Shown: positions 51,081 to 60,294, counted from the first letter of the stretch. The stretch is DNA of 64,000 nucleotides from an uncultured Muribaculaceae bacterium (GCA_910579995.1 CAJTWH010000004.1:67422-131421), one strand, 5' to 3'. Notes: generated from the sequence alone by a model not told the origin. Translations and numbers: made by a program.

Positions 51081-52035
51081 TATAAATTTCCCCTACACTT
51101 CCCAGCTCTCCATGTATACGCGCTCATTGTGGCAGGGCAACGTCCGCGCCGTAGTCCATCAGGACAACAGCGGGACGACAGTCCTCGACCAGACCACCTA
51201 CTACTACCCCTACGGCATGCCCATGGCCGAGTCAACATCACCCGACGCCAACCGCTACAAATACACCGCCAAGGAACTCTTCACCGACTCCCGCCTCAAC
51301 CTCGCCGACCACGGCGCCCGCATGTACGACCCAGCTATAGGCCGCTGGATATCGCAAGACCCTATGCAGGAACTGCGAAAGGATTTCACTTCGTATAATT
51401 TCTGTCTTCAAAATCCTATTTCATTTATAGACAATGACGGATTCAGAGAATGGCCTGTCAATGAAACTTATAATGGGAAATATCGTAGTCATCTGAATAA
51501 TTTTGGAGCTCCACGAGATAACGGACGTACACACAAAGGTATCGATATAAATATTGGCTCAGGAGATGATGATTTAGGAGCACCTGTATTAGCGACTCAC
51601 GAAGGTGAGGTTGTGGGACTTACACTCTATACACAAGACTCTGACGCAGGAGGGACAAGACTTCATATTCAGTCTCCGGATGGTAGTGTCACAACTTCAT
51701 ATATGCATTTAAGTGAAGTGAGTGACGGACTTCAAATAGGTTCTTACGTTCAAGAAGGTCAGGAAGTAGGAAAAATTGGAGGAACTGGCGAAGGAAAAAT
51801 AAACGATTATTCACCCCACCTACATTATGAAATTAAGTTAAATGGTGAAAATATAAACCCGGCAATAAACTCTACAAAATTAGTTGACGCACAAAAATTG
51901 ACTAAAATCGATAACAACACTTACAATGGCGGAACTTTATCGGGAGTTGAAGTTGTAGGTAGCGGAACTAAAAAATTACCGACACTTTTAAATAAAAAAG
52001 AAATAGACAACCTACCGAAAGAAATAACTAAATAG
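51073..52035 (+). CDS. Displaced (orphan) RHS C-terminal tip with M23 domain
   Basis: A frame of about 320 codons. From 51130 to 51476 it is almost identical to 49561-49907 of the full RHS gene (LWQGNVRAVVHQDNSG, HGARMYDPAIGRWISQDP). Then comes a second, diverged M23 domain with the same zinc residues (HKGIDINIGSGDDD, HLHYEIKLNGENINP) and a near-identical end (KKEIDNLPKEITK). It has no signal peptide and its start overlaps the preceding lipoprotein, so it is probably silent until recombined into the RHS gene through the shared core. ATGs at 51058, 51070 and 51073 are all possible starts. Confidence 0.8.
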   Translation: MININFPYTSQLSMYTRSLWQGNVRAVVHQDNSGTTVLDQTTYYYPYGMPMAESTSPDANRYKYTAKELFTDSRLNLADHGARMYDPAIGRWISQDPMQELRKDFTSYNFCLQNPISFIDNDGFREWPVNETYNGKYRSHLNNFGAPRDNGRTHKGIDINIGSGDDDLGAPVLATHEGEVVGLTLYTQDSDAGGTRLHIQSPDGSVTTSYMHLSEVSDGLQIGSYVQEGQEVGKIGGTGEGKINDYSPHLHYEIKLNGENINPAINSTKLVDAQKLTKIDNNTYNGGTLSGVEVVGSGTKKLPTLLNKKEIDNLPKEITK

Positions 52036-52039
52036 ATTT

Positions 52040-52687
52040 ATGAAAAAATTATTACTTGTATCAGGCATTCTATTGTCTTTGTTCATCAGTTGCACGGAAA
52101 GGACTTCCAAAGTCTTAGAACAAGAGGCTGTTGAAATAGACAGCGCAGAAAACTTATGCGATTCAGCAATAGCCGATACCATAGAGACTGACACAATCGC
52201 TCCTGAAATAGAATTCGATTATATAGGAGAGAAGGTATGTATCGAAAAACCGAGATCGCCATTCTTTTACGATAAAACCGAAACTACCGAATTGGAGGAC
52301 ATGATCATCCGAACAACATTGATTGAAAACAAAAACAGAGACTCCGCTGAATTGGTCTATTATAGCCGTAAAGGTTGGGATACTGTTGAAGTATACAATG
52401 GTGTATCTGGCCTTATCACAATAGAGCCCAAAGATTCGATCAGAGATAACGTTGACACGCTGACCTTTACGCGCTCAGAAATCAACAAGTTTTTAAATGT
52501 TCATGATATTAAACTTTTAAATATAACCTCTCTGCACTTTGAAGGAAAGAGCAATGACACACTCTCATTCAGAATCGGTCTATACATCCCGGACTCAGAT
52601 GTCGGACATTCTGTAAATCTTTATCATACTCCACAAGGCAACATCTTCGAAGATAAACCTTATACATTGGGAGAGGATGATTTCTAA
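52040..52687 (+). CDS. Lipoprotein, candidate immunity protein paired with the displaced tip
   Basis: A 215-aa protein with SPII signal MKKLLLVSGILLSLFISC, nearly the same DNA as in the lipoprotein at 50463. The mature N-terminal half differs from that paralogue, while the C-terminal part is related (DTLTFTRSEINKFLNVHDIK, NDTLSFRIGLYIPDSDV). Shared signal, divergent body and 4-nt spacing after the second M23 tip fit an immunity gene that diverged with its cognate toxin. Function inferred. Confidence 0.7.
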   Translation: MKKLLLVSGILLSLFISCTERTSKVLEQEAVEIDSAENLCDSAIADTIETDTIAPEIEFDYIGEKVCIEKPRSPFFYDKTETTELEDMIIRTTLIENKNRDSAELVYYSRKGWDTVEVYNGVSGLITIEPKDSIRDNVDTLTFTRSEINKFLNVHDIKLLNITSLHFEGKSNDTLSFRIGLYIPDSDVGHSVNLYHTPQGNIFEDKPYTLGEDDF

Positions 52688-52702
52688 TACCCGCACCGCC
52701 TC

Positions 52703-52796
52703 CGGCTACATGCTCTCCACAGCCTCCGGCAACTGAAACCCGCAATAAATCAACACATTATTTTGCATTCCCGACAAATTTCATTATATTTGCCGG
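52703..52796. repeat. Right copy of the 94-bp direct repeat
   Basis: Identical to 44352-44445: the tail of the response-regulator coding sequence plus its stop and the TTTG-N19-TATATTTG promoter (52762-52792), here placed before the gene at 52815. Recombination between copies would delete the RHS gene, both lipoproteins and the displaced tip (8,351 bp). Confidence 0.9.
52762..52792 (+). promoter_or_regulatory. Duplicated promoter before the second exported-protein pair
   Basis: TTTG, 19 nt, TATATTTG, identical to the RHS promoter, so both units are likely expressed under the same conditions. Confidence 0.65.
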
Positions 52797-52814
52797 AAAC
52801 CAATTGTGCGTGAT

Positions 52815-53312
52815 ATGATTACGACTATCAAGAGTAGAATATCGCACCGGCTTATCAGAGTCTGTGCGCTGGCGATTGCAATATGCGTTGTTAATTTCTG
52901 CATGTCAAAAAAATGCATTGCCTGTGACAATTGTGACACCTCAAATCTATTCAAGATAGAAAAAATCAGCAAGAAAAAAAATTGGTTTTTCATTTATGCA
53001 AGCAAGAATGATAAACAATATCGTATCTTATCTCAGGCTCCACAAAAGACTGACTCTTTAGAAAAATATGATATAATCGAGGAAGGTAAAACTTATTGCC
53101 TTAATTTACATTCTTTTACAGAAAATGTCCCCCGCTCCGAACCCACCATGACTTCATTATCTACAATCTGGATAGGTATATTGATTCTTGATAAAAAAAC
53201 CAGAATTGAATTCAACGAAGATAACGATTGGTTTTTCACCGGTAATCTAAGAGGTCTGTATTATCTTCCAAACGATACATCCATAAATTGTGATTCCAAG
53301 TCAAACCTTTAG
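52815..53312 (+). CDS. Exported hypothetical protein
   Basis: A 165-aa AT-rich protein; a GTG at 52806 would add three residues. A basic N-terminus and hydrophobic segment (LIRVCALAIAICVVNFC) form a signal peptide, possibly lipoprotein-type though the lipobox is imperfect. The mature part holds several cysteines near its start (KKCIACDNCDTSNLF) and no motif I recognise. It has the duplicated island promoter and lies 7 nt before another exported protein. Role unknown. Confidence 0.6.
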   Translation: MITTIKSRISHRLIRVCALAIAICVVNFCMSKKCIACDNCDTSNLFKIEKISKKKNWFFIYASKNDKQYRILSQAPQKTDSLEKYDIIEEGKTYCLNLHSFTENVPRSEPTMTSLSTIWIGILILDKKTRIEFNEDNDWFFTGNLRGLYYLPNDTSINCDSKSNL

Positions 53313-53319
53313 TTGCGCG

Positions 53320-53988
53320 ATGAAATCATTATGGTATAACGTTAGGGCTCTCGCTATGGCTGTCGTCTGCGTACTGTGCCTGCAGGCTTCGGCTGTAGAG
53401 CAGGATTACTATATGCAACGGGCTGTGATAACCGATAAAAATCTGAAAGAATTTCTGACGAAATACATCGTACCTGTAGCCAAAGCAAATAATTACGATG
53501 TAGAGACCGATGAAATTATACTCTGGGATGGCATGCGATATAACCGCGAGTTAAAACGCTTGGAGGATGATATTGCCATAATCATCACAGCCGATTGTTC
53601 TACAGGGTTCAGGAGCTTTTTTAATTCTGAAGATAAAGTATACGTTGCAGAGCTTAAAGGTATAAATTTCTATATCAGATATAATGGTTATGACGACAGC
53701 TGGTTCAAGATATTGCCTGACTATAAATATATGGGCAAGGTAGACACCGATGGATTCTATGGCCGTATATGCGACGCCACCGCCACATGGCTGCTGCTGA
53801 CCGACTCGGGTCGATTCAGGCTCATCAATTTCCATGACATGGGCTTGCGATGGCTCAAAGACCGTGAATATAGAACATACCGCCCCGAGCTGCCCGTAAA
53901 GCGTGTAAAATACGGACCCGAACTATCCGACCTGATAGGAATCAAATTAAGCAAGAAAACTGAACTCCCAAAGATGATTGAGATATGA
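53320..53988 (+). CDS. Exported hypothetical protein
   Basis: A 222-aa protein with Sec signal MKSLWYNVRALAMAVVCVLC ending near QASA-VEQ. The mature part is mixed alpha/beta by eye (LKEFLTKYIVPVAKANNYDV, DDIAIIITADCSTGF, YNGYDDSWFKILPDYKYMGK); I recognise no family. The start at 53320 puts the ATG directly at the signal. Its stop overlaps the lipoprotein remnant at 53985 (4 nt), copying the RHS-lipoprotein junction, so it may once have been paired with it. The last third is GC-richer than the first. Confidence 0.6.
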   Translation: MKSLWYNVRALAMAVVCVLCLQASAVEQDYYMQRAVITDKNLKEFLTKYIVPVAKANNYDVETDEIILWDGMRYNRELKRLEDDIAIIITADCSTGFRSFFNSEDKVYVAELKGINFYIRYNGYDDSWFKILPDYKYMGKVDTDGFYGRICDATATWLLLTDSGRFRLINFHDMGLRWLKDREYRTYRPELPVKRVKYGPELSDLIGIKLSKKTELPKMIEI

Positions 53989-54173
53989 AAAGAATATTAC
54001 TTGTATCCGGTATTCTATTGTCTTTGGCAATCAGCTGTATTTACGCTCATTCCCAGCGGGTAGTGTGTCCTCATGGGGGTGCTGTGAGGCTCTATGGGGG
54101 TATGTTTGAAGATGTACCTGTTGAGGCACACAAAAAGCCCGCGCCATGGGGTATGGTCGCGGGACATTGGTGA
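53985..54173 (+). pseudogene. Truncated third copy of the island lipoprotein (signal peptide plus unrelated tail)
   Basis: Begins MKRILLVSGILLSLAISC, closely matching the signals of the two candidate immunity lipoproteins at both protein and DNA level. After the cysteine it continues only 44 residues of unrelated, low-quality sequence and runs into a terminator-like hairpin. Best read as the remnant of a third immunity-type gene whose body was lost. Confidence 0.6.
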
Positions 54174-54207
54174 TAACGGCAGTTATAATTAACTGTTGGG
54201 CTTTTTT
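54132..54207 (+). terminator. Terminator at the end of the RHS island
   Basis: Outer arms AAAAAGCCC (54132-54140) and GGGCTTTTT (54198-54206) enclose two smaller hairpins (CCCGCG...CGCGGG and CAGTTA-TAAT-TAACTG), ending in a T-run. It marks the right boundary of the island. Confidence 0.6.
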
Positions 54208-54284
54208 AATGAAGCCAGAAAAATGCCGCTTTCACAGTATCTAACAGCCGGGCTCGGCAAAAGGTTCGGGAGGGGTGTAAAAAA

Positions 54285-54316
54285 TTTTCGCTTGTCGGGG
54301 GAATTTTGTAAATTTG
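54285..54316 (+). promoter_or_regulatory. Promoter upstream of cvpA-suf
   Basis: A TTTT -33-like box (54285-54288), 20 nt, and a consensus -7 box TAAATTTG (54309-54316). The transcript would carry the family B element (54333-54477) in its leader. This element, the promoter and the upstream terminator fill the gap 54174-54481; no gene is seen there. Confidence 0.5.
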
Positions 54317-54332
54317 CAGGTTGAATTATGAG

Positions 54333-54477
54333 TTCAGGTTATGCAACTTGCATACTTGAGGTTTAAAGCGCCTTTGGTGCAGTTTATCAAGTTTAGAAAG
54401 TTTACATTTACCAATGTAATTCTAAACTTCTTAATCATTTTAAACACAAAATAAACAAGTTTCGCTCGTGAAACTTA
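54333..54477. repeat. Family B interspersed palindromic element (copy 4)
   Basis: A full copy with a diverged left end (TCAGGTTATGCAACTTGC), then the shared AGGTTTAAAGCGCC, AGTTTATCAAGTTTAGAAAG and the right end AACAAGTTTCGC-TC-GTGAAACTT, 5 nt before the cvpA ATG. Confidence 0.72.
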
Positions 54478-54481
54478 AATT

Positions 54482-54955
54482 ATGAGTGCTATCGACTTGA
54501 TATTATTGGCTATTATCGGCATAGCTTTGGTTACCGGATGGATCAGAGGTCTTGTGCGTCAGGTGGGTACCGTCGCCGGTATTCTCCTTGGCGTGATAGT
54601 ATGCCGTATTTTCGGCGGCGATGTCGCCGATTATTTCGTGAGCCGCGGCGCCGAACATGCCGCCGTAGCCCGCGCATGCGTATATGCGGTGCTGTTTGTG
54701 GCCGTATTCCTGAGCTGTAATCTTCTTGCCCGCCTGCTGAGCAGTATACTGAAGGCTGTGAAGCTCGGGATTTTCGACCGTGCGGCCGGCGCCATAATGC
54801 GCACCTTCCTTTGGCTGCTCTTCACTTCGCTGGCAATCAACGTGTACTTAGGCATTTGCCCTGCCGACAAGGCGCGGTTCCAGCGGCAAGACAAGCCTTG
54901 GCGGAGCATAACAGTGCAGCTCGCGCCCAAACTTTTAGGCTATCTCGCCAACTGA
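54482..54955 (+). CDS. CvpA family membrane protein
   Basis: A 157-aa inner-membrane protein with four hydrophobic helices (IDLILLAIIGIALVTGWIRG, TVAGILLGVIVCRIF, VYAVLFVAVFLSCNLLARLL, IMRTFLWLLFTSLAINVYLG). The N-terminal pattern with GWIRGLVRQ is typical of CvpA, named for colicin V production and linked to envelope stress and purine-related loci in other bacteria; its molecular role is unclear. It lies 43 nt before sufB and may be co-transcribed with it. Confidence 0.88.
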   Translation: MSAIDLILLAIIGIALVTGWIRGLVRQVGTVAGILLGVIVCRIFGGDVADYFVSRGAEHAAVARACVYAVLFVAVFLSCNLLARLLSSILKAVKLGIFDRAAGAIMRTFLWLLFTSLAINVYLGICPADKARFQRQDKPWRSITVQLAPKLLGYLAN

Positions 54956-54998
54956 CAGTGCATGTTTTTTGTTATCACTATCGTATAACTGACAAAAA

Positions 54999-56468
<1,470 letters not shown>

Positions 56469-56489
56469 TCATTTCGCCTTTGACACACC

Positions 56490-56517
56490 GTAGGGACGCG
56501 CCGCGGCGCGTCCCTAC
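56490..56517. repeat. Perfect 28-bp palindrome between sufB and sufC
   Basis: Arms GTAGGGACGCGCCG and CGGCGCGTCCCTAC, no spacer. GTAGGGACG...CGTCCCTAC palindromes occur between genes of many bacteria, as I recall. It may set transcript stability within the suf operon. It is unlike families A and B here. Confidence 0.65.
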
Positions 56518-56561
56518 AGAATACCAACAAGTTAGCAACTAAGTTTTAATACTTATATATC

Positions 56562-57329
56562 ATGGCTGAAGAATTATTGAAAGTAAGCAATCTGCATGCC
56601 GGCATCGATGGCAAGGAAATCCTTCGCGGTGTCGACCTCACCATACGCCCCGGCGAAGTCCACGCCATCATGGGCCCCAACGGATCGGGCAAGAGCACCC
56701 TCTCGGGCGTGCTTGCCGGCGACCCGCGATTCACCGTCACCGCCGGCGAAGCCATCTTCCACGGCGTCGACCTCCTCGCCCTCTCGCCCGAAGACCGCTC
56801 CCACGAGGGTCTTTTCCTCTCGTTCCAATACCCGGTTGAGATTCCCGGCGTGACGATGGTAAACTTCATGCGCGCCGCCGTCAACGCCAAGCGCAAATAT
56901 CTGGGCGAAGAGCCCATGAGCGCCGCCGACTTCCTCAAGATGATGAGGCAGAAACGCGCCGTCGTGGAGCTCGACAACAAGCTCGCCTCGCGCTCGGTAA
57001 ACGAAGGCTTCTCGGGCGGCGAGAAAAAGCGCAACGAGATTTTCCAGATGGCTGTGCTTGAGCCCCGCCTGTCGATTCTCGACGAGACCGACTCCGGCCT
57101 CGACATCGACGCCCTCCGTATCGTAGCCGGCGGCGTCAACAAGCTCAAGAACGACAAAAACGCCACCATCGTAATCACCCACTACCAGCGTCTGCTCGAC
57201 TATATCAAGCCCGACGTGGTTCATATCCTTTACAAAGGCCGTATCGTGCACACCGGAGGCCCCGAACTCGCTCTCGAGCTCGAGGAGCGCGGCTACGACT
57301 GGATCAAACAGGAAGCCGACAAACTATGA
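56562..57329 (+). CDS. sufC: Fe-S cluster assembly ATPase SufC
   Basis: A 255-aa ABC-type soluble ATPase driving SufBCD. Walker A is IMGPNGSGKSTLSGVLAG, signature region NEGFSGGEKKRNEIFQM, Walker B SILDETDSGLDIDALRI, and H-loop IVITHYQRLLDYI. The normal length and FSGGEKKRNEI (rather than a transporter LSGGQ) identify SufC. Overlaps sufD by 4 nt. Confidence 0.98.
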   Translation: MAEELLKVSNLHAGIDGKEILRGVDLTIRPGEVHAIMGPNGSGKSTLSGVLAGDPRFTVTAGEAIFHGVDLLALSPEDRSHEGLFLSFQYPVEIPGVTMVNFMRAAVNAKRKYLGEEPMSAADFLKMMRQKRAVVELDNKLASRSVNEGFSGGEKKRNEIFQMAVLEPRLSILDETDSGLDIDALRIVAGGVNKLKNDKNATIVITHYQRLLDYIKPDVVHILYKGRIVHTGGPELALELEERGYDWIKQEADKL

Positions 57330-58675
57330 ACGCCGCAGAAGCTTTCGGCCAGTATCTCGCTCTGATACAGGCCAATCTACCTCAACTGAGCAACGAGCCC
57401 GCGCTGCTGCAGGACCTCCGCAGCGACGCCATGGCCGTGCTCCCGGCGATAATAGAGCAATACCGCCCCGACAAGTCGCTCCCCGAGGAGTGCCGCGCCG
57501 ACGTGATGTTCGCCCCCGACTACGGCATTAACCTGCGCCATCTTGAGATGACGGCTGATGTTGCCGCCTCGTTCCACTGCGGCGTGCCCAATCTCAACTG
57601 CTATCTGATTGTGGTGGTGGGAGATGTGGTGCATTTCACCGACTCAATGCTCCGTCTCCCCGACGGACTTGAGGTCTACAGTCTGCGCAATGTACCCGAA
57701 AAATACAAGGCCGACGTCCACGCCATCGCCGAGAAAGGCAATGTGCTCAACACCCTCCTGCTCACCGACGGCATTTACATCCGCGTGGCCGAGGGCTGCC
57801 GGGTAGAGAAACCGGTGCAGATCGTCAACCTCTTCAACTCGGAAATGCCCATGCTCACGCCGCGTCGCGTAATTGTTGACGCCCGCGCCGACTCATCGGT
57901 GCGCCTGCTGCTATGCGACCACAGCCAGAGCCCCGCCACGCCGCACCTCAACAGTCAGGTAATCGACGTCAAGGTTGCCGAGGGCGCCCGCGTAGAAGTC
58001 TACGACATCGAGGAATCTGCCCCTGCCACACGCCGCAAATGGGAAATCAACGCAGCGCAGTCCCACAACTCCGAGCTCGTCGTCAACACCACATATCTCC
58101 ACGGTGGCGTCACTGCCAACGACTACAATATCGAGCTTCTCGGCAACGGCTGCTATACCAACCTCAGCGGCCTGGCCATCTGCACCGACAGCCAGATAGT
58201 ATCTAACAACGTCACCCTGCGCCACCACGGTGAGCACTGCACCAGCAAACAGCTCTTCAAGACCGCCGTCTTCGACCAAGCCCACGGCGCTTTCGGTGGC
58301 CGCGTGATAGTGGATCAGGAAGCCCGCTACACCGACGCCGCGCAGACCAACCGCAATATCCTCGTGTCGCCCGAGGCCCGCATGGACGCCTCTCCGCAGC
58401 TCGAAATCTATTGCGATGAAGTCAAGGCAAGCCACGGCGCCACCACAGGCCAGCTCGACGAGCGCGCCCTCTTCTACATGCAGAGCCGCGGTATCCCCCG
58501 CGAGGAAGCGCGCCGCATGCTCACGCAGGCATTCATGTCGGATGTAATCGACAACGTAGGCTACGAAGTGCTGCGCCAGCGCCTCCATGTGCTCGTAGAA
58601 AAACGTCTCAACGGCGACGCCGCCTCGTGCAGTTCATGCGCCTCGGCATGCCACAACAACACTTCCGAGCTATGA
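57326..58675 (+). CDS. sufD: Fe-S cluster assembly protein SufD
   Basis: A 449-aa partner of SufB and SufC in the scaffold complex. The N-terminal helical part is variable; the beta-helix core is recognisable (GIYIRVAEGCRVEKPVQIVN, NGCYTNLSGLAICTDSQIVS, HHGEHCTSKQLFKTAVFD, RNILVSPEARMDASPQLEIY, ATTGQLDERALFYMQSRGIP). The end is Cys-rich (CSSCASACHNN). Coupled to sufC and sufS by 4-nt overlaps. Confidence 0.95.
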   Translation: MNAAEAFGQYLALIQANLPQLSNEPALLQDLRSDAMAVLPAIIEQYRPDKSLPEECRADVMFAPDYGINLRHLEMTADVAASFHCGVPNLNCYLIVVVGDVVHFTDSMLRLPDGLEVYSLRNVPEKYKADVHAIAEKGNVLNTLLLTDGIYIRVAEGCRVEKPVQIVNLFNSEMPMLTPRRVIVDARADSSVRLLLCDHSQSPATPHLNSQVIDVKVAEGARVEVYDIEESAPATRRKWEINAAQSHNSELVVNTTYLHGGVTANDYNIELLGNGCYTNLSGLAICTDSQIVSNNVTLRHHGEHCTSKQLFKTAVFDQAHGAFGGRVIVDQEARYTDAAQTNRNILVSPEARMDASPQLEIYCDEVKASHGATTGQLDERALFYMQSRGIPREEARRMLTQAFMSDVIDNVGYEVLRQRLHVLVEKRLNGDAASCSSCASACHNNTSEL

Positions 58676-59889
58676 CTCCCGACTTCGAGGCACTGCGCCA
58701 CGACTTCCCCATACTCTCCCGCAAGGTCAACGGCAAGCCGCTGATCTACCTCGACAACGCCGCCACAAGCCAGACGCCACGCGCCGTTGTAGAGGCCGTT
58801 GACGAGGCATACTATGGCCGCCGCGCCAATGTGCACCGCGGCGTACACACACTCTCTCAAGAGGCCACCGCAGCCATGGAGGCTACCCGAGAGAGAGTAC
58901 GCCGGTTTATCAACGCCGATTCTTCCGACGAGATTATCTTCACCCGCGGCACCACCGAGGCCATCAACCTCGTGGCCTCAAGCTACGGCTCACTGCTCAA
59001 ATCGGGCGACGAGATAATCCTCACCGTCATGGAGCACCACTCCAACATCGTGCCTTGGCAGCTCCTCCAAAGCCGCACGGGCATAGTGATAAAGGTAGTG
59101 CCCATACACGCCGACGGCAGCCTCGACCTCGATGTATACCGCAGTCTCTTCACCGAGCGCACACGCCTCGTGTCGGTATGCCATGTGTCGAACGTGCTCG
59201 GCACCGTCAACCCCATCACCGAGATGGCAGCCTACGCCCACAGCCATGGCGCGCTGATATGCGTTGACGGCGCTCAGGCAGTAGCCCACGAGCGTGTCGA
59301 TGTCAAAGCCCTCGGAGCGGATTTCTACGCATTCTCATCGCATAAGATGTATGGCCCCGCCGGTGTGGGCGTGCTCTATGGCCGCCGCGACCTCCTCGAA
59401 GCCATGCCTCCATATCAAGGCGGCGGCGAGATGATAGGCCGCGTAAGCTTCGAAGGCTCCACATGGGCCGACCTGCCGTATAAATTCGAGGCCGGCACCC
59501 CCGACTATATCGGAGCCGCCGCTTTCTCCACCGCCATCGACTATATGGATTCTGTTGGTATAGAGGCCATCGCCGCCCACGAGCACGAACTGCTCGAGCA
59601 TGCCACCGACGCCATGCTCTCTATTCCCGGCCTGCGGATCTACGGCACAGCCCCCGGCAAAGCTGCCGTGATATCATTCCTTATTGGGCAGGCACATCAC
59701 TACGACACCGGCGTACTCCTCGACCAGCTCGGCATAGCCGTGCGCACCGGCCACCACTGCGCCCAGCCGCTGATGGACACCTACGGAATCGAAGGCACCG
59801 TCCGCGCCTCATTCGCCCTCTACAACACCCACGCCGAGGTCGATACCTTCATCTCAGCCCTCCGCCGCGTGGCAGCAATGCTGCAGTAA
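58672..59889 (+). CDS. sufS: Cysteine desulfurase SufS
   Basis: A PLP enzyme that takes sulfur from cysteine for the Suf scaffold; 405 aa. YLDNAATSQTPRAVVEAVDE at the N-terminus, the PLP lysine in FYAFSSHKMYGPAGVGVLYG near residue 224, and the sulfur-carrying Cys in RTGHHCAQPLMDTYGI near 365. I chose ATG 58672 (MTPDFEALRHDFPILS), which overlaps the sufD stop as ATGA; the frame is open slightly further inside sufD. No sufE/sufU follows; a terminator closes the operon. Confidence 0.97.
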   Translation: MTPDFEALRHDFPILSRKVNGKPLIYLDNAATSQTPRAVVEAVDEAYYGRRANVHRGVHTLSQEATAAMEATRERVRRFINADSSDEIIFTRGTTEAINLVASSYGSLLKSGDEIILTVMEHHSNIVPWQLLQSRTGIVIKVVPIHADGSLDLDVYRSLFTERTRLVSVCHVSNVLGTVNPITEMAAYAHSHGALICVDGAQAVAHERVDVKALGADFYAFSSHKMYGPAGVGVLYGRRDLLEAMPPYQGGGEMIGRVSFEGSTWADLPYKFEAGTPDYIGAAAFSTAIDYMDSVGIEAIAAHEHELLEHATDAMLSIPGLRIYGTAPGKAAVISFLIGQAHHYDTGVLLDQLGIAVRTGHHCAQPLMDTYGIEGTVRASFALYNTHAEVDTFISALRRVAAMLQ

Positions 59890-59950
59890 TTAAGTTTCGC
59901 ACACGAAACTTGAGGTTTAGAAAGTTTAATAAGTTTAAGTAGTTTAGGAA
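59890..59950. repeat. Partial family B element after sufS
   Basis: TTAAGTTTCGC-ACA-CGAAACTTGAGGTTTAG, then AAGTTTAATAAGTTTAAG; only the left half and part of the core remain. Confidence 0.6.
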
Positions 59951-59972
59951 TAGCTATATCTTAATACAATAA

Positions 59973-60014
59973 AAAACAGGGCGTTGCCGCTTAACAACAG
60001 CAACGCCCTGTTTT
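59973..60014. terminator. Bidirectional terminator between sufS and the small membrane protein
   Basis: A 15-bp perfect stem, AAAACAGGGCGTTGC (59973-59987) with GCAACGCCCTGTTTT (60000-60014), 12-nt loop. A-runs on one side and T-runs on the other allow it to end both converging transcripts. Confidence 0.85.
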
Positions 60015-60015
60015 A

Positions 60016-60207
60016 TTACGTTTTGTATTTGTAGTCTATGCCGAAGAGGGCGCCGGCGAAGGTGAGGATTTCGCCGAAGGCCACAAGCACCGACGAGTCG
60101 ATCTCGCCGGCCGGAGGCACTATGAAACCGCCGATTATCAAGCCCGCCCCAACCGCGCACATAGCCACAGCAGCGGCAAGCTGCACTTTTCCAAATCTAC
60201 CTTTCAT
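60016..60207 (-). CDS. Small two-helix membrane protein (63 aa)
   Basis: Two hydrophobic segments separated by a short acidic loop: VQLAAAVAMCAVGAGLIIGG and SSVLVAFGEILTFAGALFGI, ending in a basic YKYKT. Such small proteins occur in Bacteroidetes and are sometimes likened to phage holins; no phage genes are nearby. It has its own -7 box (TAACTTTG, minus strand 60228-60221) and ends at the shared terminator, which supports a real transcript. Function unknown. Confidence 0.65.
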   Translation of the reverse strand: MKGRFGKVQLAAAVAMCAVGAGLIIGGFIVPPAGEIDSSVLVAFGEILTFAGALFGIDYKYKT

Positions 60208-60220
60208 AACTTTTTTATTG

Positions 60221-60228
60221 CAAAGTTA
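60221..60228 (-). promoter_or_regulatory. -7 box for the small membrane protein gene
   Basis: Minus-strand TAACTTTG, 13 nt before the ATG; no clear -33. Confidence 0.4.
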
Positions 60229-60294
60229 CATCCCGGCAAGCCCCTCCGTCGCACCTTTTTTCAACACTCTTGAAATTTGCCTTATCAACTTTTT

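Noticed and set aside
44470..54173. A prophage or transposon carrying the RHS island
   Set aside because: No integrase, transposase, phage structural gene or terminal inverted repeat is present; the 94-bp direct repeat contains host gene sequence, pointing to homologous duplication instead.
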